This document shows, piece after piece, positions 24,901 to 39,900 of a stretch of DNA of 64,000 bases. The translations under genes were made by a program, and so were the position numbers. Position 1 is the first letter of the stretch, and each line of letters begins with the position of its first letter. The notes below the pieces were generated by a model, which had not been told where the DNA came from, did no database searches, and worked only from the letters and a program-made list of their open reading frames with translations. The stretch is taken from contig VTFK01000126.1 in assembly GCA_009617715.1 (NCBI GenBank), positions 1 through 64,000 on the forward strand. Direction: 5' to 3'. This DNA is from Plectrocnemia conspersa. Taxonomy: Eukaryota; Arthropoda; Insecta; Trichoptera; Polycentropodidae.

Positions 24901-27900
24901 TTAAATTGTATATATCTTTTTTTTAATATTTTTTTTGTATGTGAAAAAAAAATATCATTACTTTCCGCTTTTCCTATTATATTACATACGTATACACACA
25001 TACAAAAACTAAAATCATAAAATCAAGATGAAAGGACAGATACAAATTACCTCATACGAACTGAACCAAACTCTGCAAATAAGAGAAAATGTCGAATATC
25101 TTGATGTGAAAGTATTGATAGACTTTACAGAGAAGAGTTGGTTAGTACCGCCCAGACTTCACAGCCAGCACCAGGACGACCGAGAACTAAACTCACCCGA
25201 GTTCGATTTAGCTAGAAAACATGGATTGTTCACTATACTTTGATAATTTCCAAAATGTTAATTTATATAAACACTTCTGAGCGACCATCTGCAGCGCTCC
25301 TAAAATGAAAGCTACGAAATGAGGAACGGATAGGTCCTGCGACCGCAATATCGAAAGAATCATGTAATTTTTTCGAAGTTCAACTTTGCATTGACTTATT
25401 ACGCCTGAATCCATATATTAACTAAGAAACCGTCTAGAATGACCACCGAGACAGGGTGAAATTATTCCGCCTACATCACACCTTTAAATGAAATTGTTTA
25501 ATAGCTTTTAGCGACTGAAAGCGCAAATTGGTTACATGATAGCAAGTCCATCTGCTAAAGAATTGAGATCCTCCTGCAGACTGAGGGAATTGGAATTTTA
25601 AAAATTCTCAAGTCATCCAGAATATAATAAAAACCTCTATGGTCAATATTAAGCAAATAGAAAGGAATGTATCCAAAGCTAGATCCCTTCAGGGTACTCC
25701 AGTAGAGATATTATATTGTTTTAAAATATTTACCGGACCATCCGATGAATCAACCGACCAAGAATAGGGTTTATGGAGATCTTAGAAAGCCCGGAAAATT
25801 AGAAGAGTCACGATTAAATTTACTAACTTTACTGAACTTTTCCAAAATCTGCTATGACAAAAGTTAGAAACAAAGTTAGAAAATATCACATGGTTAATGA
25901 CAAGGATCGAGACGACGGTACCATAAACATTGTTCGAGAGGTACCATACACCTGCAATATATTTATGTAATATAATTTTCAAATAATTTTGGTGTTGAAA
26001 AGCACAATTATTAGCTTAATGCCCTTTATGAAATCAAAAAGCCCTTGTATATTTCCATAACTCCAAAAAATAGCCAAAGAGGTCTTTAAATACGTCAGAC
26101 TTGCATCCTTTCAGAATGTAGTCTGGGATAAATTATCCGAAGTAAAAAATGGACTCTCAGCTTGCTAATCCATTTTGAGTATCAACCTAAACGCCTAAAG
26201 GTTTTGATTGATAATTAAAGACAACAACAATTATCTCAACGGGTAATTTGCAAGCAAAACGAATGTATTCCAGCTGTCTTAGATATACGGTTGAAAATAT
26301 TTAGTGCAAAACCACGTACCTTCTGCAAACCCAAAATGTGGCGGTTCCCAAATCATTGATGACGCCTTCAGAATAAGCGTCCTGTTTTAAAGTGAACGAA
26401 TTCTCTGCAATTTCTTTTTAGATCTGAAATCAAACCATTTTTCTAACTGTATACAATTATATACGAAAACAGTGATCTTGTGAATAAAAAAATCTTCGTA
26501 TATGAGAGTATTTCATGGCAATATGCCCTAGAACTGCAATTACTTTTAAAGGAGAAATCCATATTGGATAAATTTTGTTAATGTTGTGCGTTTTCAGAAA
26601 ATATTCATCAAAAATACCATAAATTATTTTATAAGAAACAGGAATTAAAACCAAAATATCGAATGTTTCGATAATCCAATGTCCAATCCAAAATTATTGA
26701 AGGTGCCTGGAAACTACGTCCTAAACCTGTTCATCCATACAGTAATCCTTTGTATACTTTTCCATGGCTGAACGATGAATTTCAATTGTTTGAACCTAAT
26801 ACAAATTATGAGCGCATCAGCTCCTTTTAACGAAGATATAATTACTGGACGTCAATGCAATTAAACATATGACTAAGTTTCGGCAAGCGCAACATATTTG
26901 ATAATTAATATCGGAAAAAATTAAATATCGAATAGACAAATACGCATGTGTTTTTTATTGCGATGCTGATGATGCGTAAATTTGTCCGTGTCTATTCAAT
27001 GTCCTCAGTTTCAGCCTCAAGTACGACTTTGTAAAGTGTGTCTTTTCCCGATGTTTCCAAGAGTCACACTATCGTAAAAATGTTATTACTATCACAACGG
27101 TACATATGGCCATCGAAGGACGTTAACCAACGAATAAGGCTACAACACGTACGATCTGTCCGTTTACCATCTTGACGATTTGTCCAGGCTTGCCACAGAC
27201 GCAAAGTCGTAATGAGCTCGGGACAAATTCTGCCGGACACTGGGATTCATGCTTTATGTGAAATTTGTATTTATGATTATATATTCCCACTGTCTTTGAT
27301 TTCAAAACGGCAAAAACATATTTCAACGGTAACAATATTCACAGCATGATGGGCTGCGTACGCAAAACCTTATTAGACTATTTTAGACGATATACCTAGT
27401 ACCATGCGCAGGGTAGTATGTATTTTTAGCTGTTAACAATGACGGGTATTGGAAATATAATGATCTTTTGTCTATGAACCAGTACGGTTTTTTAATCAAG
27501 GATTAACGCCTTTTGTTAGATTAATCGCAATTGTTTAGTCAAGATCCTCTTACATTGTCAAAAAAATAATTGTGCTATCTTCAAAAATTGTTTTAGTTCT
27601 TGTTTCGAGTTCGATCTGCGAATGACTCCTAAATTATAATAATGAAAAAATTGGTTGAAACCCCACAGAAAAATTAAATATAGTAATGACTGGAGATTAA
27701 TTGACAATAATGATAACGATGCTAAGATTTTAACTAAGCATTATATGCGTTCAAATAGTTATAATAGTATGAAAAAATTAAATCAAATCTCTGATATTTA
27801 TCTTAAAAGACAAGACGAATATTTATTTCGGTGAATTATACTGAAATACGAAGTTCAAATCTCATACAAATATTTTGTTTTTTAATTTCTATCGTCTGGT

Positions 27901-30900
27901 AGATCTGAATTGATAATTATAATTTGTTATGATAAATTAAAATTAAAATACGAGTTGGAAAGTCAAGTATCTCTAAATAATGAGAGATTTCAGTTCTTTG
28001 TATATGCTTAAAATAATAATAAAATTCATTGATTTTTATGGAAAAGGTGGCACTGAATGTATGAAAAATATTATCTAAGCTATTTGCTCGTATTGGAAGG
28101 AGCGTAGAAAGTTTGTCCTGAAATATACGCGAATTGAAAGCATAAAGCTTTCTATTGATTTTCGAAAACATTTTAAAAAATGGTTTTAGAAAACAAATAA
28201 TTGAATTAATTTTAAACATTTATAATAACGAAGAAATATTTTCGAAAGTTTATATGTTCTTCCTGAAGTCAAAGTAGTCCGGTTGTGTAGAATCCTTCAA
28301 CAATAGCCACGCAGACCTTGAAAAGCATAAATTATCAACAAAACATTGTCAAAGCACAATACTACTGTATGGTTTCACTCCACACAACAGCCAATTTGGA
28401 AGTTGGCTGCCTCAATAAGGAATAAAATGGAGGTTATTCAAAATAATAACTATGATTAGTTTCTAAACTGGTTCTCTCCCGTATTTATCATCCAAGCTTT
28501 ATCAAAGGAATGCTATATGCCACAATTCTGATCCAACCAACTGGCTAAGGAAACCTATGACTAAAGTGGAGGGATTCATTAAAATTACTTCGAGATTCAA
28601 CTCTTACTTCATTTAGCACCATCAAAATGACACAGATATTTAGTAATTATATACTTGTGTGCTATAAACTGAATCAACCAGCTCTATTAAAGCGTCTAAC
28701 TAGCTGAAGATGAAATTGCTTATTATAAACATACTATTTCATGTCCTATTTATATTTGTTTTTTCATGAATTGTCTTGTAGAAATAGAAGCGTAAAGTTC
28801 TTCCTCAATCAGAACCCAAACTTCCTATAAGTTTCACATTATCCATTTCTAGATGAAAACTGTTTCTAAATAAGTCGACCAAGTGACGTCAAGGGGTGGG
28901 TTTGAATTTCTTGTAAGTTTTATCATTGCAATTTACGATTTGACATGAAGTCATACATAAAGAAACGAAGTCAGCTACGCACGTGCTTGCAAAATCAGTT
29001 TCATGAGCCGGCGTTTCTCCGAATGTGGGTCATGCAATGTCATATTTTTGGAATGCCGAACACGTAACACTTTTTCTCAGGAAGTCAATGACAAAATCGC
29101 AGATTTGCCTCACATAGTCCGTATTTGCCTTTAATTCTGGAACAAGTACCGCCGCGAGCTGAAATTAAAGTTCGACGCTATTTTATCTATTCATTTATTT
29201 ATTTTTAATATTTATTTGATTAATTTTATTTAGCTTAATAGCTATCTTAGTACTCCAACAAATTTAGTAAATGTATATAAAAAAATATATAAAAAATACA
29301 TAACAGAAAGAAAAATAAAACATACAATAATAAAGTCTTAATATTATAATTTATTTCTATGCAATGTAGCGTGCTTTTGTCTCCATTTATGAAACCTGCT
29401 ATATTTTTGCTTGTTTCTGGATTTCTGGAAGAATATATAAAAACAGAAACCTCGCACATGTAATTCCCTAGCCGTACTGCTGTTTTCTTTTAAGTGGCCT
29501 TAATTATTTCCTTAAATTTTCTATTTCTAGGCATTATATTTATGTACATCTTTATTTCTTATTGAATACTTATTAAAATATTTTGCAACATAATATTTTC
29601 TAACTTATACATAAATACTAAAACATTCATACTTAATATTTCTTGAACATTCAACCATTTTAATCTATCAATCATACTTTTTACAATTAGTTAATCAATT
29701 TTTTTATTTATTACTCTCATTGCCCTATTTTGTAATTTTTTGCAACATTTGTTTATTAATTTATTTTAACATATTTAAAATAGTAATTAAAACAAATAAC
29801 ATTTATAATTATTAAATTGCTTTTGTATTGGTATTACAATGTTCTTAAAAATTTATTTTGTATCAACAATTACAATGTTCCTAAAAATTTATTTTATATT
29901 ATCCTAACTATTTCTATACTAGAGTTATTTATTACTATTTTGGTATTATTATCTAACACATTTTTATAATTAATAAACATACATTTAGTTTTATTCTCAT
30001 TTAATTTAAGTACATTATTCTTTTAACCATATTTCATTAATATATTTAACTCATTATTATGCAAACATTAATTTACAATTTTTTTAATGTTATCACCTAT
30101 GCAATACATTAATGTGTCATCCGCAGAAATAGATGAATTTTACATTTTTTCAATGTTATTAACTATATCATTAATATACAAAACAAATAACAATGGTCCC
30201 ACTTAGACCCTTGTGGTATTCCATAAGACACTAATTTAATCTTCAGAATATACATTTTTTTTATTTATTTTAACTTTTGTTTTCTTTTATATAAGTAATT
30301 ATTAAAACGATGTGTGTACAATAAAATCAACCTATTCATAGGATGGTACTGAATGTAGTAAATTATAAACCGCAATGAGTTATTATTTCTTACCATGTGA
30401 TACATACATAAAATCGTATCAATAAAAAAGAATCGCAATAACATTTTAATAATATCATTGGATATACCTTTGCGTTTACTCGAGGAAACATTGATTGGAA
30501 CACTTGATACGATTTCGTTATGAAGATCAGTAAGAGTCGTAAAATGTTGCCAAAATGTAGACTCAACACTGCCAATCACATAACCTAAACTAATATATGT
30601 AGATATTAACATATACAATTATTATTGAATATTGGTTTATATTACATATGGCCAAAGTAAATTTAGCACCTCGCAAATAATCAATGTAATTCAGGTTTAG
30701 ATAGGCCGGGAGAATGCGAAATGGCGTACGCAATGGTAAAAAAATATTGTTAAATAAATAGTGAGTTTGACGCTAATAAGTAAAACATTACTTTATGCAT
30801 ATTAAAACGTGATATGTTATTAAAAAAAAATGTCGGTTAGACGGAGTTTTGGACAATCTAAAGTGCCTATTATAAATTTTATCTTAGCCAATTTGTCAAC

Positions 30901-33900
30901 GGCGAAAGCTTTTTACCGTCTTGAGAAAATATTGCCGCAGCACTTTTAGTGAAATTCTTTCAGTGACTAGCCTTACCGGTCAAACTATTTTTCAATCAAT
31001 TTACTCCACTTTTTAGGTCCGATAGGAATTTCTTTACCCCGTCAAGCCTCTAAGTATAAGTTAAGAAATCATTCCATTAATTATAAGAGCGGCTATACTA
31101 AATAATACATGTATGTTAAAACCGATCATAATCAAATATTGCCATATGTTCGAATAGTTTGGGTATCATTGTATTACTTTTAAAACCGGGCTTTTCATTA
31201 ATCTTATGTTATTATAAACATACACATGTACTCACAAAAGTATGTTTTAGATTTTGTCATTTGAAGCTTTTAAAAATAGCAGTCAGAAATTTTCAAGGTG
31301 GCTGCTTTATATGAAAAATATTTTTTTATAAAATTTTATTAATATTTTTCCTCATATGTGAGCTTAAAACAAATTCTAGTTATAAGAAAATCCTTAGATA
31401 GGTTAAATGTTCAAAACCTCACTCTAGATTTTCACATTAATTTAAAAGTATTGGTTTCCCAATAACTTACAGGTTATCAAATAATATTGGTTTAGCTTCG
31501 AGTTTTTATTACAAAATACAAAATACTACAATTGTAAATTTACAAGCCCACGTTTCTATTAATTATACATTTTAGTATATGCATTTGTACCGTGCTGCTA
31601 AAAGGAAAAACGTGAAAAAAGCAAGCTAACAACATGATAACGCATAAAAGTTTGCGTATAAATAATTTTATCTCGCCTTTTTTTCCCTGTTGTAAAATGC
31701 ATCATTATGAAGTAATACGATAAGATTTTACATAAGCGACTACCGTTTTAACGTCCCACAAATTGATTACAATTGTAAAATAGTTTCCGAACAAAGCCAA
31801 TACAGTGAATATTTATTTTACGATGTAATTTACGACTGCTTTGAAATACGGAATATCGAAACATAAGCATAAAATTTTGCACGCAGTATTTCCGGCCATA
31901 TCGCCTGTTCCATAAGCATTGCGGAGGTGGGGAATAAATATTTTTCGCTCCAGTGCCGCCACAAAGGGCAAATTCGGATCTCGGTCCAAAGTGTTCTTTG
32001 TACTGAAACAATAAAATTTGCACAGGCACTCATCATCGATTCGCGTCGCTTGTTTTAAGCCTCGAGGTGTTCCGCACCTCCGTTCTTATCAGATCGGTTC
32101 CAACTTCGACAGTTATATTATCTCTGCCAAAATTGGCAAGAAAAACATGGTCCCTGGTCACGTTTCGATTCAGCGCCGGAGGCTTTCGGCACTTATCGAC
32201 AAGGTCACGTCAGGGCCTCTGGTTATAAAATATCGATTGTTTTCCGTGACTTCAAAGGAGAAAAACATTTTACAATCGGTCAAAGCCGAGCTGCAAACTT
32301 TTCCACCGTTTTGCCTTCGTTACCAAGGTCACGCATCGTTTTCCCGGATATCTATTTAACTGAAAACAAGCAATTTCTATCCGCTGAACTTTCCTTTAAA
32401 CTGTCCAACTTTTTAAACCTTTGCATTGGTACGCACATTATGTTTTTTGACCACCACGAATCCATACGAAAAGGACATCTATCATATCATATTTTGCCGT
32501 TGTTATGTTCAATATTACCAAACTTCATTGCATACAATATAAAAAATACTTTTGGAATAAGACTAATAAATAATGTAAAACTAGTTTCAATACATGATCG
32601 TATCGACAAACATTTAATTCGCTTGCAATGCTAAGTCTGTTAAACGTATATATTTTAAGTAACTGTTTCGGACAAACTATGGAGCATCTGACAAATTTTA
32701 TTGGTACTTACGGGAGTGTTACTATGAATCTTTAACATACAAAATTACAGTACCTTATTTTAAATACACATAAATATGTGTAATGTATTTTATTATAAAA
32801 AATAATATAGTTAATCTGTAATTATATTGTTTTTTTAGAATTAGTTATGATATATTATATTAATTCAGATTATGTTGACAAATATTATTGGTCCTATCTT
32901 GTTTGTTTAAAACTGAAACACAATGCGGCATTATGGCCATAATGAAAATCAATTTGTGATTGCCGCCAAGCTAATGTTAGTCAAAATATATTCGATGTTA
33001 TTCCGGAGAAATTTCACTTGGCAAAATTATTAGCCATGAGAGTCAACTCCATCTGCTGCTGATGAAAAAATATTGAGTTACACTGTCATATATAATCCAC
33101 AAACAATTGTGGACACTGCAACAGACTTTAAGGTTTCTTTTCTACAATTGATTCAGAAACTTGAATGCCATATAAAATGTGAAAAAATGGACAAATAGGC
33201 ATCAGACGAAATAATCAAAAGGAAAAGTTGTTAAAAGTCTTGTTCCTCGTAAGTTTCCAATAAACAATACCAGTATAGATCATTACTTTCAAAGATAAAT
33301 TCATCCTGTATGATAACCAGGAAGAGAAAAGGACAATAGTTTCTAACTAACGTTAAAAAAAGCTCCATAGCCGAATGCTTACATCCAAAAAATATTATGG
33401 TAGAATTATTTATTTATCGTTTTTAAAACCAGACGAATCATATTGTAAAAGCAAATAAAACCATGCATAGATAAATACTGTAAACATCTTTAATGTATAA
33501 TAAATGATTTTCTCTGTTAAGAAATATAATGCAAAATCTGTAATGCTGCAAAATTAAAAATAATAGGATTGTAATTTTACTTCATCCCCTATATTTCCTT
33601 GTATCTTAGATTTCCACAGGCACAATCGCCCCTCAACATTTCAAACTGTTCATACAATTTTCAACTACAGGCTTTTAAGACAGTACATAAAACAATTTCA
33701 TTAATTTATTCTTAAATCATTAAAAATATTTTAAATACAAATAGTAAAAAAGAGTTTTATATCCTTTCATATCAACATTGAACCCTTTAGAGCGCCACCA
33801 GATAAATAATGGATTTAAATAAATACTTTCAATTTTAATCGCGTTCCTACATTTTAAAAAATAAGTTTAATAATTTATCCAAAATTGATACGATATGTTT

Positions 33901-36900
33901 CACCGATTATTTTATAAATCGATGTTTTAAAGTAGGTATGAGCAAAAAAAATATTTATTTGTCGATTAAAGTATGTTTTTTCGCGTAAACCGTTGGCATT
34001 CCATGATATTTTTATTCGATCACTCCGTGAGTATATCATAGTAAAGAGCCTTTTACATTTTCCGCAATTATTGCGCTATAATCAATTAATTAAAATCTAT
34101 ATTTATTGCTTCGTTGTAATTAGTATTACCCTTACTTGCTAATGTATCGGACTAATGACTTTTTCACTAACAATTTCCTAGCACTTTAGTCATATGCTAT
34201 AACGTCAAAGGCAATATATAATTTTTTTGCCCTTTCGTTAAAAGAAAATTGAAAAAAATAAATTATTTTACGTTAAAAAAAGGTTTTTTTTTTTTTTGTT
34301 TAAAAAAAAAATATCATTATATTACATACGTATACACACATACGAACTGAACCAAATCCCCATATGTACAAGAGAAAATGTCAATATCTCGATGCAAAGT
34401 ATTGAGCAGACTTTGCCAGAGAAGAGTTGGCAAGTGCTCCAGTTCTAGACTTCACAGCCAAGAACAGTGGACGCGACCGAGAACTATAACCACCTTCCGG
34501 AGCTCACATTTATAGCTGCTAGAGTACCGATGGATTGTCTACTATGCCTTTGAGCAATTTCCAAAAATGTTTAATTATATAAACACTTCTGCGAGTTGAC
34601 AACGATCACAGCGCTCTCAAAATGAAAGCACTGGGAAACAGGAACGGATAGTATCCGTATCCGTAATATCGAAAGAATTTACGCTGTACTTTTTCTAGTC
34701 TCAATTCTTTGCATTGACTTATTACGCCTGAAATCCATATAATAATCCAAGAAACCGTCTAGAATATATCCACCGAGATGGTAAGAATATTCCGCCGGCA
34801 TCGACGACCTTTAAAATGAAATTGTTTGCCATTTTTTTACACTGAAAGGCAATTGGTTATATTATAGCAAGTCCACTTCCATAAAGAATTGAGATCCTCC
34901 TGCAGATCGAGGGAATTTGAATCTCTTAAAAATTTTCAAGTCATCCGCATATAATAAAAACTTCTATGTCAATAATAAGCAATAGAAACAGCAATGGACC
35001 CAAGTTGTATCCTTCAGGTACTCCAGTAGAGATATTATATTGTTCTAAAAATAAGTTTTCGTACTTGACCAACTGATGACCAACTGACCAAGAATAGGTT
35101 TATGAGATCTTTAGAAAGCCCGAAATTAGATATTTTTTCACGATTAAATTTAGATTAACTTTACTGAACGCCTTTTCAAAATCTGTGCATATGACAAAAG
35201 TTAGAAACAAAGTTAGAAAATATCACATGGTTACTGACAGTGGATCGAGATTGACGGAAATTATGTTACTGCTCGAGAAACATACACCTGCAATATATTT
35301 ATGTAATATAATTTCAAATAATTTTGCAGGTGCTGAAAGCAACACTATTAGCTTGTCGCCCTTTTATGAATCGGGGTGCCCTTAGAGCATTTCCACAACT
35401 CCGAAAATATAGGCCAAAGAGGTTTCAAATACCAGACTTGCATCCTTTCAGAATGTAGTCTGGGATAAAATCTGGTCCTGAAGTAAAAATGGACTTCAGC
35501 TTGCTAAATCCGTATTTCATATCAACCAAACTAAAGGTTTTGATTGATAACAAAGATGAACATGAACACTGTCTCACCGTACTTAGAAGTAAAATCAGAA
35601 TGTGACCCAGCGTCATGATATACGGTTTGAAAATATTTAGTAAACCCATCATAAATTTCTTCAGAACCTACAAAATGTATGTTATTCCAACTCATTGATG
35701 ACGCCTAGGAATGGCCGTCCCGTTTTTAGTGAACGAATTTCCAGAATTTTCTTAGATCTAAAATCAACCATTTTTCACAATCCGTAATATATAATAATTA
35801 GATGGCAATGTTGCGCGTGATCTTAGAATAAAAAAATCTTCGTATATGAGAAAGATTTTATGTATAACATATTTTTTTCCTAGAACTGCAATTACCTCTT
35901 ACGAGAACCATATTGGATAAATTTTGTTAATTGTTGTATATTTTCTAGAAAAACATTCATCAAAAATACCATAAATTATTTTATAAGAAACAGCGAAATC
36001 AGAACCAACATCAATTGTTTGATACAATCCAATGTCCAATCCGTACCATTAAGGTGCCCGAAATCCACGTCCCTAAACTTCCATCCATACAGTAACTTCT
36101 TGCATACTTTTCCATTAATAAATGGACGTGAATTTAATTGTTTGAACCTAATGCCAATTGCGAGCGCATCATTCTCTTTAACGAAGATATAATTACTTCT
36201 CGTGACGTCATCGCAATTAACATACATCAAGTTTCTTGTTACAATCATTATTGATACAATTAATATCGGAAAAATTAAACAATGAACAGACAAACACACA
36301 CACGTGATGTGTTTTTGTCATGATGCTGGATGATGCGTAAATTTATCCCGTGTCTATTCAATGTCCTAGCTCGTCTCTGCTACTGTGACTTTGTAGCGTC
36401 TTTCCCGATGTCTCCAAGAGTCACACTATTTAAAATGTTGGTTATCTATCACGAACGGTACATATGGCCACTCTGGCGATCGTTAACCAACGAATAGCTA
36501 AGCACACACGTACGGATCTGTCCGTCGAACATCTGACGGATTTGTCCAGGCTTGGCTACAGACGCAAAATGTACGAGCTCGGACAAATTCTTATCGGACA
36601 CCAGATTTACGTGTTTTTATGTGAAATTTAGTTTACAATATATGATGTCTCACTGTCTTTGATTAAAAAAAATGGCAAAAAATACATTTTCAACGGTAAC
36701 AATATTCAGTGACAGATGGGTTATAAAGTAATAAAACCTTATTTAGATCATTTAGACGATATACCTAAAATTATGCGCAGGGTAGCATGTATTTTTAGCT
36801 AGCACAATGACGGTATTGGAAATATAATGATCTTTTGTCTATGAACTAGCATATTTTTTAATCAAATAGGTGATTAACGTCTTTGTGTTAGATTAACGCA

Positions 36901-39900
36901 ATTGCTTAGTCACAAGATCCCTCTTACATTGTAATAAAAAATACTGTGCTAGTCTATCTTTCAAAAATTGTTTTAGTTTGTTCGAAATGATCATGTGAAT
37001 GACCTCTAAATTATAATAAATAGTGCAATTGGTTGAAACCCCACAGAAAAATTAAAATATAGTAATGACTGGAGATTAATTGACACAATATAACGATGCT
37101 AAGATTTTAACTACATTATATGCAATTCACTAGTTATAAATAGTATATGAAAAAATTAAATCAAATCTCTGATATTTATCTTGCAAGAAAAGATCGAATA
37201 TTTATCGGTTAATATACTCGAAATACCTGAGTTCAAATCTTATACAAATATTTTGTTTTTAAATTTCTATCGCGTCTGGGAGATCAGAATTGATAATTAT
37301 ACTCGTTATGATAAATTAAAATTAAAATACGAGCTAAGTCGTAAGTATCTCTAATAATGAGATACTTCAGCTCATATATGCTTAAAAATAATAATAAAAA
37401 TTCATTGATTTTTGAGAAAAAGGTAGCACTGAATGTATGAAAAAATATTATCTACATTGTTCATATTGGAAGGAGTGTAGAGTTTTTTGTCCGGAAATAT
37501 ACAAAAGAACAGCATAAAGCTTATTGATTTTCTACAAAATATTTTTAAAATGGTTTAGGAAAAAACAAATAATTGAATTACCTTAAATATTTATAATAAC
37601 GAGAAGAAGATGAAAGTTTTGAGGCGTTCTTCCGAAGTCAAAGTAGTCCGGTTGTGTAGAACTTTGCACAATAGCCACGCAGACCTTTGAAAGACATAAA
37701 TTATCAATAAAAAAAACATTGTCAGCACAATAATTACCGTATGGTCACCCACAAATAGCCACCTTGGAAGTACGCCCTCAATAAGGAATGTACCGGAGGC
37801 GGATCTAAATAATAACGCGATTGTTTCTAAACTGGTCTCCTCTCCTATTTATCCAAGCTTTATCAAAGGAATACATATGCCACAATTTGATCCAACCAAC
37901 TACAAGGAACCTAAGACTAAAGAGATTCACTATTTGCACTACTTCGAGACTAACTCTTACTCATTTAGCACCATCGTACGACACAGATATTTTAGTAATT
38001 ATATACTTGTGTGCTATAAACTGAATCAACCAGCTCTTACAGCGTCTAACTAGCTGAAGATGAATTTGTTTTATTATAAATTATACTATTTCATAACCCT
38101 ATTTATATTTGTTTTTTTATGAATTGTCTAGAAATAGAAGGTAAAGTTCTCCCTCAATCAGAACCCAAACTTTTATGGTTTCACATTATCCATTTCTAGA
38201 TATAAACCGCTCTAAACAAGTCGACCGCGACGTCAAGGGGTGGGTTGAATTTCTTGTGTTTTATCATTGCAATTTACGATTTGACATGAAGTCATACATA
38301 AAGAAACGAAGTCACATGCATGCGCTTGCAAATCAGTTTCATGAGCCGGCGTTTCTCCGAATGTGGGTCATGCAAATGTCATATTTTTTGAAATTGCCGA
38401 ACACGTAACACTTTTCCTCGTGTCAGCTGTGACAAAATCGCAGATTTGTCACATAGTCCGATTGCCTTTTAATTCTGAACAAGCACTACCGCGATGGGAA
38501 TAAAGTCTGACGCTATTTTATCTATTCATTTATTTATTTAATATTTATTTTATTAATTTATTTAGCTTAATAGCTAATCTTTACATCTAACAAATTTAGT
38601 AAACATATATAAAAATATATAAAAAATACAAAAATAAAAATATACAATAATAAAGTCTTAATATTATAATTTATTTCTATATGTACGAAGGTGTTTTTTT
38701 ATTCCATTTATGAAACCCGTTATATTTTTGCTGTTTCGGATTTCTCTTGGAAGAATATTATATAAAACAAAACCTCCGTACATAATTCCCCTAGCCGTAC
38801 TCGTTTTCTTATACTTAATTATCTTTAAATTTTCTCTATTTCTAGTATTATATTTATGTACATCTTTATTTCTTATTGAATACTTATTAAAATATTCTGG
38901 TAACATATTATTTTCTAACTTATATATAAATACTAAAACATTCATACTTAATATTTCTTGAACATTCAACCATTTTAATCTATCAATCATACTTTTACAA
39001 TTAGTTAATCAATTTTTATTTAAGATTACTCTCATTGCCCTATTTTGTAATTTTGCAACATTTGTTTATCTAATTTATTTAACATATTTAATAGTGTTGC
39101 ACAATAATTAAAATGGGGCAATATTATACTATTGTAAATTATTTTTTTTGTATTTATACTTAATCTATATAATAATCTATATAATAAACCTATTTTTCTA
39201 CTAATTTTTTTTAATATGTAATTACAATGTTCTTTAAAATTTAATTTTATTTATCAACAATTACTCCTAAATATTTTATATTATCCACTATTTCTATACT
39301 AGAGTTATTTATTACTATTTTGGTACTATTATCTAACACATTTTTATAATTAATAATCATACATTTAGTTTTATTCTCATTTAATTTAAGTACATTATTC
39401 TTTAACCATATTTCTAATATACTTCATTCATTATTTAAATTATTTACAATTTCTTTAATGTTATCACCTATGCAATACATTAATGTGTCATCCGCAAATA
39501 GATGAATTTTACATTTTTTTACGTTATTAACTATATCATTAATATACAAAACAAATAACAATGGTCCCAATTTAGACCCTTGTGGTACTCCATAAGACAC
39601 TAATTTCTCTTCAGAATATACATTATTTATTTTAACTTTTTGTTTTCTTTTATATAAGTAATTATTAAACCATCTTAAAACTATATCACTTATACCAATA
39701 CTCTCCAATTTCTTTAACATTATTTTTCTGTCTATTGTTTCGAAGGCTGTCTTGAAATCCAAGAAAACTGCATATTAAATCATATTAAAAATTGATTTTC
39801 ACCTATGTATGTCACGCCAAAAAAATGTAACATTATTAAGAAAAAGTTCTTTGAGATATATTTGATTAATTTAGTATGATATCAGATACTTGATTAATTA

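Larger units (their letters stand above)
23660..26950 (-). mobile_element. Non-LTR retrotransposon (jockey-type), minus strand, interrupted by a mariner
   Basis: The 3' tail appears as (ATTT)n at about 23664-23692 (AATAAATAAATAA on the minus strand), followed by the 3' end of the element to 23787. The mariner at 23790-24974 then interrupts it, and the coding part resumes at about 24977. Minus-strand ORF2 is riddled with small indels. Its RT core is near 25600-25640 (a YADDLK-type motif, clearer in copy B at about 34940). The linker between endonuclease and RT ([11 protein letters not shown] in copy B) is near 26100. From about 24945 rightwards the sequence is repeated at 34.3 kb. Confidence 0.7.
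24945..34210. repeat. Tandem 9-10 kb unit, copy A
   Basis: From the right end of the mariner to about 34210, this segment is homologous in the same order and orientation to copy B (34290-44050). Anchor pairs include TATTACATACGTATACACAC (24979 and 34319), GTCGACC...GACGTCAAGGGGTGGG (28874 and 38219), ATTTGTCAACGGCGAAAGC (30891 and 40686) and CTGTTTCGGACAAACTATGG (about 32663 and 42476). Differences are mainly one- to few-base insertions and deletions. Copy A contains the LINE coding part, a second LINE (29180-30295) and unexplained intron DNA. Confidence 0.9.
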
